Under the pieces are notes generated by a model, which made no database searches, had not been told where the DNA came from, and was given only the letters and a program-made list of their open reading frames with translations. A stretch of 64,000 nt of DNA. Origin: Cristatella mucedo. Taxonomy: Eukaryota; Bryozoa; Phylactolaemata; Cristatellidae. The position numbers were made by a program, and so were the translations under genes. This document shows positions 28,601 to 41,500 of the stretch, one piece after another. The stretch is taken from assembly GCA_009760855.2 (NCBI GenBank), contig WPIO01000001.1, positions 4,238,001 to 4,302,000 on the forward strand. Direction: 5' to 3'. The stretch's first letter is position 1. Each line of letters begins with the position of its first letter.

Positions 28601-31600
28601 ACCATCTCCGTAGTCGATGCTAATGTACGCTCTTGATGCGTTAAAAACGGCAGCTGAAAATGCGACGGAATCATTTGGCTTAGCGGCTCTGACATTTGGT
28701 TGTATGGATGTGAACTCGATGAGCATCTCCACCCAAAAAGTGACGGAAGTGCTCACATAGCCCAATGAATTCGTGGCATTCAAAGTCACAACGTGAGCTC
28801 CAGCTGTGAGGTAGTCGCGGTAGTGCACGAAAGCTTCTCCGATGTATGTATAGCCCGAAGAAGCCATATTCTGATATTCTCCCATACTTAAGTTTCCGAG
28901 TACAAGGCCATCAATCATGAGATGAAGGTTAACGTCGGAGCCATTCCCTAGAACGATATTTTTTGATTAAGAAGGCCACATAGTGCATATACAAAATTGT
29001 ACACTTGAAAAGCCAAAAAACGCACCGATTGAGAATCCGAGCGAAAGATCACTTCCGTAGATTACAACGGGCGGATTGTCGATCATAACACTTGTAATTC
29101 TTCTGAGGACTTGAACTGGTACCGTAGCCCATTGGCAGCTAACATGATTACACATATTTAGACTTACTGACCAATTCCCAACGTTGTCAAATGTATACGA
29201 GGCAACTATAGATTGACCTACAAAAAAGCCTTATATATAGCTGCCAGGATCATTTTTCTTAGCTATCTTCAGCTAAAAGATTGGTTATCAAATTGCTCCA
29301 AAATTAGTGAAATTCCACATAACGTTTAACCAAGTATCTTCTGAAACGGGATTCGAAAACGTTTCGGTTTTCATGAAATAAGTAGATCAAGACTTACTGG
29401 CAAATTCCTCTGCGAAGAACGTTGATGGATTCACTGAGCCGTTTGATGGAAAAGATGCATTGTATGCTATTGCTCCATCGGGAAAAATGAAGCTGCAAAA
29501 AGGCGAAGTCCCTACAAAGAAGTTACATAATTAAAATTTCGATTTCCAGTTGAAAATAGGGTATCTGTACTTAATTACAAAGTGCGTATAGCCACTTCAG
29601 AAAACAAAACCACTTTCTAATCTCTTTGTGCAAGCTGTAAAGTAGTTATGTCACCTGACTAATGATAATGTGCCTAATTTGAATAACAGTATTAGTATTA
29701 CGAGTAATTTACATGAGGCGAACAAATTCTTTTAGGAATGGGCTATGATTTTTAGTTACCCTACGAATTCCTCTTTGCTCCGAATATCGGGATGTCAATC
29801 GCTAGTGTGCAGGAGTGTTTGGGGCATACGAATTGAAGGCATGGTCTCCAAACGTTTTGAAGTTGGTTAGAGGCACGGTTATACAATCTGCACTTTTCAG
29901 AGTAGCGGATGGTTTCGCAAAAAACCAAGAAGTTCATCGGTTTAATATATGAAAATATTAATAATAATACATTTGTTATAGCGCCATCAGAGAACTCAAT
30001 CTCTTTCTAAGAAATTCAAAGTTATTGCAAAGGAAGCTTGGTCAAATACTTAGTGGTGGCATGCTCAATGAGCAATTAAAAGATCATAACCTGATTAGAG
30101 ATTATATGGGCAGGGTAAGTAATGAAATATGGTTAGTGACCGAATGCATAGTGTCACCACGCATGAGAACACATAACAATATAAAAGAATCACGGAACTC
30201 AATAAATGAGTGAATTGTACTTGAAATTAAACTGCCGCTCAATGTAAAGCATTTGAAAAGTGAATAGTTATGCAGGCAGAAAGAACTAATAAGAGTGTAT
30301 ATTGGAGGCCTAGCCAGCATCTCAGAAATTCTTGGACCAGCTTGGCTATTGTATCCAGATCTTAGCCTGCAGGAATTTCCTGAAGATTTAAACTAGTAGT
30401 CAAGGAAAAATAAATAGTGTAAGAAAAACAATATTGATACCTTAATTATTAAGCTTAACTTTGGACGAACACACGAGAATGTATGCAAATAGACGACTCT
30501 AAGTACATCAAATAGCATAGCAAATCAGTGAATCAAGCAAAGGCTCTCCGAAACATTATTACATAATTAAACTGTGAATATTGAATTTTTTTCAAAATGA
30601 AAGATTAGGCACTTTAAGTGGTCAACTTGGCAAATGGTGTTCTTATGCGCTAAATGTACTAGTATGACTACAAAAGATGTCACTAGTGTCAGAAATGTAA
30701 ATCAGACTATTTGCTACATGAAGGGTGTGTTTTTTTCTCGCGACTGTATCTAAGCTTATCCGCTATAATACTGTAAGTAGTAATGTCGAAATAACAGCTG
30801 GCTTCAGTATCTTACTGCCACTCAGTCACTTTTAGGTTGAGGTTATGAAACTCCTTGGACAGAAGCCGCTAAGGTTATTCGTGCAAAACACTAATACCAA
30901 AGGAGTGCATTGACCTAGACCTAGGCGAATTTTTGTGTTTTCTGAATACATGCATCTGGTATTCTGAACGGGAATAAGTCATAAGCAGAAATCTTTCTAT
31001 ATAGGCATCATTGGTAGCAGAAGGTTTCAGCTATGTAAGATTGCATAAATATTCGTCAGTTTTTAGACAGAGATACTATATCCAAGTTGGTCTATGTATT
31101 TGTTACATCTCATCTTGAATTCTAAAACCTATTACTTTCAGGTCAACCAACCGGATCAATCAAACGCTTACAGCTGGTGCTAAACTCTGTAGCTAGATGT
31201 GTCGGCAAAGAGCGTCGAGTTGCCACATTAAACTAATTCTAGCTGACCTGCACTGGCTCCCAGTCAAGCATTCCATCATCAAGCAGATGCACTGGCTGCG
31301 CAGCAGAGAACCATATTGACTGCAGGGTTTTCCAGTCGCTTTTAGATATCTGCAATCTCTGACTAAAGCCTTATAATCAGAAACACTTTGCAACTAGATT
31401 AGGCGTCGTGCTGCCCCTTGTGTGACTCAAATCGCATAGCTATGCCTCGAATGAGCTTCAAGTCCTTTTTAGCGAACATTTTAGTTCGGATCGCCCACTG
31501 CCTGGAACCCACTTCCGACTGACGTCAAGGCATTTCCTTGCTTGAAGAAATTGAAGAGCTTGAGACGCATCTGCTTCTTACTGCATTTTCTGGATCCTTA

Positions 31601-34600
31601 TGATTAATTCTCTGTGTGCTTATGCGTGCTAACACTGCATGCTAACATCAACCGTTTTATGCATTTGCCACAGACAGTGAGTATTAATACTAATCTGACC
31701 GTGCTTCCTTTAAAGAACTTGGAAAGTGCCTGGTAAAAGATTAAGTGATCTGAGGGCGCTATACAAATTTATTATTGTGATTGCCATTAAAAATCGTCAT
31801 CGACAAAGATTTAATGGGTAGAGCTTAATTTTGTCAACCACTTAGTCATATCGATAAATAATTCGGCTCTCAATCCATTCCGCAGCTAAAGATTGATTTC
31901 CACGTTTGGTTCAATAAAGTGTTACTAAGACTAGCCAGCCGATTTGACAAACATTGACGAATCATTTGGGGAAGCCTTTTGAAAAAAGTAGCAGTGATAT
32001 TGAGGCTTTCATACCAGCTGCTAGAGGCCGGGCAGTGTATGTTTATGTGAAAGCTGCCGTGCTAGCAATTTGACAGAAGAAGGCACATCTTTCGCCTGAA
32101 AACTTCAGCCAGCACCACAAGCACAAACTATGCCAACTCACAGCTATCAGATGCTTAGAGCTGGTGCAAAATTCTGCAGCTAGGCTTGGCTGTTGTGAGT
32201 GTCGCAGTTGCCACATCACACCACTTCTTGCCGACATGCACTGGGTCCAAGTCAAACAACGCATTGACTTCGAGGTTTTGTCACTCACTTTTAATTCCCT
32301 TCTTTTTATAGCTCTAGCCTACCTATCAGATGTACTGCCCCACCAGGCTAATCATCTTACCACTCACTTTTCATAATCTATTCGTTTATCGATACGTTTA
32401 TAGATTGTTTACCTCGTACTAACCTCAAACCCTTTGGAGACCGTGCCTTTAGTTCGTTGCTCCCAAAGCCTGGAATTCACTTCCGACGTGCATCACGACA
32501 TCTCCTGACTTGCCACATTTAAAGAAGAAAAAAAGACAGTAAAAATGTGTCAATTTACCACTGCATTTAGTGGACCCATATGATTCGAATTTATGTGATA
32601 TGCATTCACTGTGCATACTGCCACCAACCGTACTATCACCCTGATCCTACGCATGTCACCCATAACCATCATATTCTTCTTGTTATTGAGCATGCTACCA
32701 CTAACCATTCAATCGTGCTTCCTTTGCAGCAAATGTAAAGTACCTAAGAATAGATTGAATTCTCTGAGGGCGCTATATCAAATGCATTATTACTAATATT
32801 ATACACGTGTAAATAGTGCTCACAGCTTACACTTTTCAAGGAGAGCGTCCAAGTAATATCTGAACGGCCAAACTTAACTTACTTTGTCTTCTCAGTCATA
32901 AGAAAATTAAATGGATAACGAATACAAGCACTGTTAGGTGTGAAAGCAGAGCCAGAGTCAACCAATGTCTTTACGTGCCTACACGTTTTCGATCTCTAGC
33001 TAGTGCTAAACGGCTGCCAACTGCATTGAAATAGCATCTGATTTTGAAAAAACTAAATATGCATCGTACCGAAGCACATCTTTCCCGTGAAGAGATCACC
33101 ATGTTTGATATGTTCTCACACTAAGCACAGCGGTTCCGACTGGCCATGCCCAAGTGCTAAAATTACTGTGATAATAGTGCTTGTCTTCAATGCCGAAAAA
33201 TCTATATAGTCTTTATATTCTCGGAAGTTGTTATTCCCGTGTTAGGTCAAGAGAACTTCGAAAAATTAAAATTAGAACACATGGGCATCTTTCAATTCAG
33301 TTCAAAATATTCTATTATTTATTTTGTGGTAGTGAGTTTGCTTCAAAATCTATTTATTAGAATGCACGTAAGTGAATCTGCTAATTGAGGTGTGTGGTTT
33401 CTAGTCTCCCAGGCGTGGTCACTGTTTTAATGAAGCATTGTCGCCAAGAAACTTTATAAGGGCTAACTTAATGTATTTAACTGACACCACATCAACTGTT
33501 GAAGCTATCCATTGCCTATGCCAACTTTTCAAGAAAAATAACGTGGAAAGCTGTCACTCATGATATTAAACATAGCATAAAAACCAAAATAAGGGCTTGG
33601 GTGAACGGCCTGCTTGACACCTGCATATTAAGTATAGCAGCAACATGGCGGCAGTGAATTAGTGATTGGTCGGAATTTTTCCGCCTATACACGTCAACTA
33701 CTATCAATATTTAGATGTAGGATAGCAATTTAATGGGGAATTAAACGCATCGGAGCTAATTGCGGCACTGCAAGGAAACTGTATTTTATTGCATCTTTAT
33801 GTACTTCTACGTTTTTAATTAGACTTTTCAAGTGTTGCAATTTGAGAATCAGGTATGCATGCATACACGTGTTCTTACCTTGGCTAAATGTAGCGAAGAA
33901 ATAAGATTTGCTCGTCCGTTCTGTCACGGAAGTATTCGTTAAAAATGAAAGGTTCAGGATCCGGTCCTCAACTATGACCGTGACCTACAACGCATCGTGC
34001 ATACTCGCTAGCTTGTCGTTTGAAACGTCTATCCGCGACAAGATACTATTTCCTTTCGATTTACTAAGCTCGACTACCGTTTTCTGACTAATGCCAAAAT
34101 TTCCGACCATCCTTGCCGAAATCCGGAACTGAGAAGGCTAAGACCTATTTAGGGCTTACCTGCATGTTTTGTTCATTGGGCAAAATAAATTATGTGTTTA
34201 TAGACATTCAGCATTTCCAGCATTTCCCGTTATCCTGTCTGCATGACCTTATTCGCCCACCATTGTTTAGGCACGCGCTCCACGCCAGAGCTATCTACCG
34301 TCTAGCTTTGCTGGCCCATTCCCTATAGTATTCGGTGGAAGACTGATACCATTTAACTGGTTAAATTCAAGTGCATACTTAAATGCCAAGGCCGCTTCCA
34401 GAGTTCGTGAATTGGATTAGTCCAGAAGGAAGCCTAGGTGAAGTAAGAAAGGTGTCAAGGAACGCTTCTCAGTATTTATTACATTGTCTCAAGCCGCCAA
34501 CCGTGTTATCACTTAAAAACTCTAGTGAATAATTCTAAACTGACAGTCATCAAGCTTGCTACAAGTCTGGGGATCACTCTTTAAGTTGGCTGTACGGGTT

Positions 34601-37600
34601 GTCCGTTCCACCATTAATAAACACTTATAACGTATGACATTATTCATTACCGTGGCTTTGAATTTCCTAACGCGACAGAGACCTTGCAGAAATCGACTAA
34701 CTGCCATAACATACCGAAGTTGGTCGTCCCTAGTCGTCCTTTCCTTCTAACACCGATGTCGAATGAAATCGGTCGCCGCTCATCTTCGCTGAACTTTCAG
34801 CTGCTTGTAGCTCGAGGCCCATGTCCCAAGAGTCCGATGTTATCTCCAAGAACTATGTAGGCTCTCATTTTTTTGACCTTGCATGATACGCGACACCTAG
34901 TTCACAATAGTTTATTGGCTCAGCCGAATGCAGCAAGGGTAAGTAGAGCTGCTCTAGTGCCTCCTGAATCACCACCCCCCCCCAAAGAATCTCACTCTCA
35001 CACCGCTGCAGTTTTTTGCCCTACCCAGCGACCAGGCTGTTCGGCTCAGATGTTTGATAAAGGAATAGAGGCGCCCTCAATTAGCATGTCTATCGGGCAG
35101 CTGCGGCAAAGCAACCGCGTGCTCTAAAATCTTGGACGGTGAAAAAGGTGTACAAGCTTGCCACGTAAATTTTAGGCAGCTGATACTCTGCTGCGCCTGT
35201 TCTTTGATCCCTCTCTGATATCCAGCCCATCAATTTCAGCTTCCTCGAAGCATGTACCAACTAATTTTGAACTTGGACGGCCTGGTTTCATCTAAGCAAC
35301 ATAGAAAACAATTTGGGCTTGTTTAGATAAGGGTACCACAGCCAAGCTAGACCACGCATTAATAACAGAACTCCAATAATTCTGTAACTCTTCGATGGAT
35401 TTTCCTCTTCCTGTGCAAGAAGACGCCGAGAATTGGTGGAATAATGTACAGCCAGCCTTATGTTTCGTGAACATCCCGGCTATCATATAATGACACTCCT
35501 CATCGACCTTTAGTGGCTTCAAATCAAGAGGCGTACCAACTTAACGGTTTTCTCAGTGACCAGTGGTTTGCATAGTTCTCTCACACTTGCATGCTTATCT
35601 GAAGTATTTCCTTATCGTGGGTGATGTAGCACCGCCTTATCTTCTAACAATGGTCTTCTCGCTGTGCCTCAACCAGACTTTTGAATCCCTTACAGGCCGT
35701 GCCTTCATTGCCTATGCTTCCCATGCCCTGAACTCAATACCATACACATCGTGTCATAAGTGCATGTAATGAAATTAAATAATATGCTAAAAGTACTTTT
35801 CATCAAACCTGTGCTTCGCCCTCGCAAATTGTCCTTAGTGCGCTCTTGTGCTTGTCATAAATAACAATCGATGCACTTTATTTTAAGCACAAAAAGGAAG
35901 TCCAGAAAGAGATTAGAATCTCTCGGGTGCAATTTTTTTGTTATTATTATCATTATTATTAAACAAATTAAGAATACTGAACTTGTTATAGTTTACTTAT
36001 AGAATGGTGCAAAACATCAGCATTTAAGTAACACTACCGGTCTGCTGCATTTAGTCACTCAGAGACGACGTGCTGTATTCAACACGTTTTTAGTCTCAAT
36101 AGGTTACGTCGTGTTAGTAGCACATACGGATCTAGTATCGGTGAACATCTTGAGAATCAAGAAGATAAAAATGTGGGGCGTTCTTTATTTAGGGCTAAGC
36201 GATCCCCTTGCTTAGGTGTAGGATTTAGCTGCACTGTTTTGTGGCGTGGTTACTTCTCGATTAGTCTTTTCATACTACAGCAAAAAAATAAAGACTTGAA
36301 ATTTACAGGCATATAACCGCTAAAGGAGTCGCGCAAGGTTTTAGTAGGCTATATGAACTAATTGACATAAATTATAAAAGCGCTGCAAATTGATATGAGA
36401 AAACTTGTAACATTAAATTTAGCGGCTAAATAAGCCATTTTGAATTGACGACCTAGTTATAAGTAATTTATAGGAACCCATGAGAGCATTCAAAGGGAAA
36501 TATTTAATCAGCTCTCGCTAGTTAAGCTGGTTACTTATTATTACACATGGCAATATTTTTGAAGGCGTCGCCTAATAGTTTCTTTTCAGCTCTGTCTTGG
36601 CACGCCAATTATATGAGTCTTACCGAAGTATTCTTTTGACTGATTTGATTTTGTGTCAGGACCTCAACGACGTGCAATCCTGCTTGAACAAAGGTGAAAT
36701 TCAGGAAACAGTCTTTTGAAGAAGATACATTAAGGCCATCTATGAACCACATGCAGCTGGCATTGCAAAGTGGGTATACGCTGGCTTCAAATCGAGATGA
36801 AGAGTTCGTGGCAGCTAAAATGACAATAACAGTTTCAGTTAAATGTCTCTGGTGCGGCTTTCAACAGCAGCTATTGGTAAAGTAACATGCACACATAAGT
36901 ATGTAGCATTAGTCCCGAGGTCAAGATAAATATCCAAGATTTATATTTATTTTGGTAGCATCTAAGTTGGTCCATGCATTTGTGACATCCCGTCTTGACT
37001 TCTGTAACTCACTGCTTGCTGGCCTACCAGCATGCGAAATTACGCACTTACAGCTGGTGCAAAACTATGCAGCTAGGCTTGTCTGTCGTGAGAGTCGCAG
37101 TTGCCACATCACGCCACTTCTCGCCGAGCTGCACTGGCTGGTCAAGCAACGGATCGACTTCAAGGTTTTGTCGCTCACTTTTAGGTCACTTCATTATTTG
37201 GCTCCAGCCTATCTCTCAGATATACTCCCCCACCAGGCCAAATATCGAATCACCCGCTTTTCGAAATTCAACAGTCTACAAATACCTCGTACAAACCTCA
37301 AATCCTTTGGAGACCGTGCATTTGGTTCGTATACTCCCAAAGCCTGGAACTCACTCCCGACTTGCTGCACACCATCCCCAGACTTGACCACATTTAAAAA
37401 GAGCTTAAAACACACCTATTTAGGACAGCATTTATTGGGTCCCTGTGATTCGTCCTTTATGGGCTGATGCATGCTGCCACTGTTGATGCTGCCACTAACC
37501 ACACGTGCATGCTGATCCTGTGCATGTCACCACTAACCATGTTATTCATATCGTTTATCAAGCACGATATTACTCACCATTCAATCGCGTTTCCCTTTGC

Positions 37601-38493
37601 AGCAAATATGAAAGCGCCTAGAAAGAGATTGATTACTCTGTGGGCGCTGTATCAAGTGCATTATTATTATTAATATTATTATTATTATCAACGCCATTCT
37701 ACGCAGCCTTTTTATCAAAACGTTTAACAATCTGCTAGCGCTTTGGCTGAGAAGCTCATTTTTTGAGTGGGTGAAGAGACATCGCGGCAGCCTTATAGAA
37801 AAATGTCGAGACTGGTCGTATCGCTTTGAAGTCGCACGACATTGACTCTTGTTTCTGAGGTTATATTTTACAAGAATCTTTGTTAAAGCCAATGGTTTAA
37901 ATCGCCTTAGGGGCAGGCATTTGTCTCTTTCCAAACATAAATAGTCGATCAATCGCTTGGGGCCTTTTAGGTTGAAGTGATTAAACTTAAATATTTAATT
38001 CCAATGCGATATTAACCGTGGAAATCTGAATACAGTTTAATGACGTTTTATTTATTCTAAAAAGTCCTGCTGAAAGGTCACTATATAATTTTTTGAATTG
38101 CACCTCTCACGTCTACTATACGTGATGACGAAAGATTGCAGAAATTCTGCTACATGCCGATGTCATGGCAGAGTCAAACAGTTGAATAAAAGAGTGCTTC
38201 TGCAGTACAACGAATGCAAGGATTAAGTAATAAGTTTCACCAAGGAGTAAGAAATACCATTTGCTTTTTCAAAATGCTTACCGTAATTATTTCCAAGTAC
38301 TGTGATATTAATGATAGCAGATTGAACCGTCAACACAGTGGAATAGGTCACTGTGAAGTTCTGTGTAGCACTTGAAATGGTCCCATTGACTAGCAAGTTC
38401 TTGCCAGGTCCTGCAGTTTCTTGGTAGGCCGCTGCAAAAATCAATTGCAAAGGCTTCACATTTGCGCCTATCTCTATATGGCAATTAGGAGTT

Positions 38494-38534
<41 letters not shown>

Positions 38535-41500
38535 GAGAAATTGAAACACATGAAAATCAAAAAGGTGTAAAAAAAATGATAGAGATTTAACGTAACTAAT
38601 TTAATTTCCCAGAAGAAGTATTAATGATAGTAATAGTAAGACACTTTTAAAGCCCCAATGAGGTTACGTTTTTCTCTACACACTGAACTGTGTTGGAAAG
38701 AGAATGGGTCATTTGGCTAGCTATAGCATCCATGTTTCAGTATCGTGGTCCTTAGTGACATAGACACATACTTAGTTTTATTCAAATGAATATGTGTTTT
38801 CAGTGAGGAATGGGCGTTCTGAAATGATGCACAAGGTGTGCATCGATGCAAGCATAAACTACTTGCCTAAATGTTAACATGCACAATCCAACATTTTAAA
38901 GTCATAAAGGCAGCACATTCTCCCCTGAAGCCTTATACAGCCAAGAGCTTGTGGTAGCTCGTTACACCAACACGATATGTTTTCAACCAATATAGTTGTT
39001 GGTACTTATCTCGTATAAAGTTGAACGGTGACTCATACATTTGTTGGAGGGTTGAAAAGTGGAGAACAAGCTGAGAAAAGTTTACTGAAATATGTCACTT
39101 GGCGCCCATAGCCAAATCTTGGTAATAATAATAATATCACATTTGTATTTTGAACTCAGAGAACCAAATCTCTTTCTAGGCTCTTTAGAGATGATGTAAA
39201 AAATCATTACCAAATGATTGGTAGTAACATCCCTAAGCAGCAGGCTCAGTGTAAGTGGGCATATCACAAATACCGAATAAATGCTTTGTTGAACAGACAT
39301 GTCTTAAGCTTCTTTTTAAATTTCGTAATGACAGGTGACATTACGATATGCTTCTTTAGCAGGCTTCTCTGGAGAATAAGAAAGAAGGCATGGTCTCCAA
39401 ATGTTCTGAGGTTAGTAAGAGATATGGCTAGACGAATTGAGTCAGAACAGTGGGTTGTACGACTCTTGGCATGGTGTGGGAGTAGTTCTGATAGGTAGGC
39501 TGGTGAGAGCCAGTGCAGGTCGGGAAGAAGTAGCGTGATGAGGCAGCTGCCATGCTCACAAGATGCAAGCATAACTACAGAGGTTTGCACCAACTGTAAG
39601 TGCCTGATTGGACACATCGGTTAGCCAGAAAGTGGTTAGTTGCAGAAATCGTGACGGAATGTTAAAAATGCACAGTCCAATTTGGCTGTGTTATCACTGT
39701 CATTCAAGCCCGAATTTTAGTAATATTATCTAGCTGAAAGACGGCAGAATTTACTGTAAAGCTAGTATGGTCGTCTAATGAAAGGTCATGCTTCACATTG
39801 AAATGTGAATGCTCTCACAGAACCTAGATTTTAAGGACCGGCTGTTTAGGTAGGGATAGCGAATGCCCATAACGAAAAAGATAAGATTAAAAGCGATGCA
39901 GCAATTCATTTTCATATAATCTTACCTGCATAAGCATAGGTGACATTAATTACAGCCGGCCTTTCCATATATGCTGCTAATCTGTGGTCAACCAGATCGT
40001 TCACTGGTGTTGGAGCAGAAATGTTAAATACAAATCCCGGATAATGTCTGTTGTTCCAGTTTCCTGGTGCGTTGAATGCCGCCTCCCTGCTCCAGTTTGC
40101 TGATGCCGAACATATCAGACCCAAGTGGGAAGTCTCAAAACCTATTACATCGCCTACAACATTGTATATTTCTTTTATCATAATAATCATCAAGAAAGTA
40201 AATTTATGTTGTCATAATTATCGTCTGTCTTAACCTTGAAGATCGGATGACTATAATTGTTGCTAATCGGGCTACTTTATAATGATAATGAAAAAAATAA
40301 TGCACTTTATAAAGCGCCCTCAGAGAACTCAATCTCTTTCTAGGTGCTTAAAATTTGCTGCAAGGGAAGTGCAATTGAATGGTGAGTAATATCATACTTG
40401 ATAAACAACATGAATAACATAAATAGGGGTGAAATGCACAGGTTCAGCATGAAAATGTGGTTAGTGGCAGCATACACAGTGTCAACACGCATAAGCACAT
40501 GAAGGACGAATCACAGGGACCCACTGAAAGCTATCCTTAATAGGTGTTTTAAAATTCTTTTTAAATGTTCTTTTAAGCTCTTTTTAAATAATTTAGGAAT
40601 AATCTCAGTACTTCCTGAATTTCGCAGACATATACAAGCTTGAAAACTTTAGCAAAGCTTAGATATGATTAAAAGGAGCTCATAAACGCTTTAGAGTCCC
40701 GAAAAATATCATTCGAAAATTCACAGCGACGACGTGTTTGGAGGCTTTGATAAATTATTCCTGTACATCGCATAATAAATATTGACTCTTTTTAAGGAGG
40801 TTTCACAACTTTTCAATGAAGAACAATTATAAGCTCGTCGTCTCGTCAGCTCGTCGCAAAAACCTTAATGGCAAACAACGGACGTAGCCAATATCGCATA
40901 GTTTTTTCTAGTTATCTGCGAATATGCTTACCTAGCCCGATTTACCAAGATATAGCAGCTTCAAAGCAAGCTTCGCCTTTCTAATTTGCCAAGGTAATTT
41001 GCTTTAATACGAGTTCAAACTGGTCATTTAGCCTGATACGGCTTATACTGTTTTCAAAATTCATGGAGATATGCATTGCCAAGTAGTCTGTATGCACCCT
41101 GCTGGTATTTGTAAATGGTATGCTAAATGCACGTCAATGATTCGATCGGGACGAAAATGTTTTGACTGCAGCATCAATCACAATAAAATAAATGCTGCCA
41201 TCAATGAATCGTAAAAGTAAATGAGTATTCCCAAATAGTGTAAACTTAACCGAGATTGTGTTTCAAAATTCTACCTTCGAAAATGCAATGATGATATCCT
41301 GTGACTTTTTCCTACTCTTCCTACTTCTTCTCACTATTAGTTTGTAGTTTAATACTAATCTAAAAGTATTAAGCCGCTTGTTATGTATCTTGTCAGAAAT
41401 AACTAGGATTAGTCCATTGGACACTAATTAATTTTCTACTGATATGGAGGTAATACATCGCTGGTCATATGTTACCAAAAATAGCGAGGGTATGGCCATT

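Larger units (their letters stand above)
29512..33878. other. Intron between exons 12 and 13
   Basis: Holds LINE fragments G1 and G2 and copies H and I. The remaining stretches (30,216-31,039; 31,791-32,139; 32,807-33,878) are AT-rich without recognised features. Confidence 0.7.
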
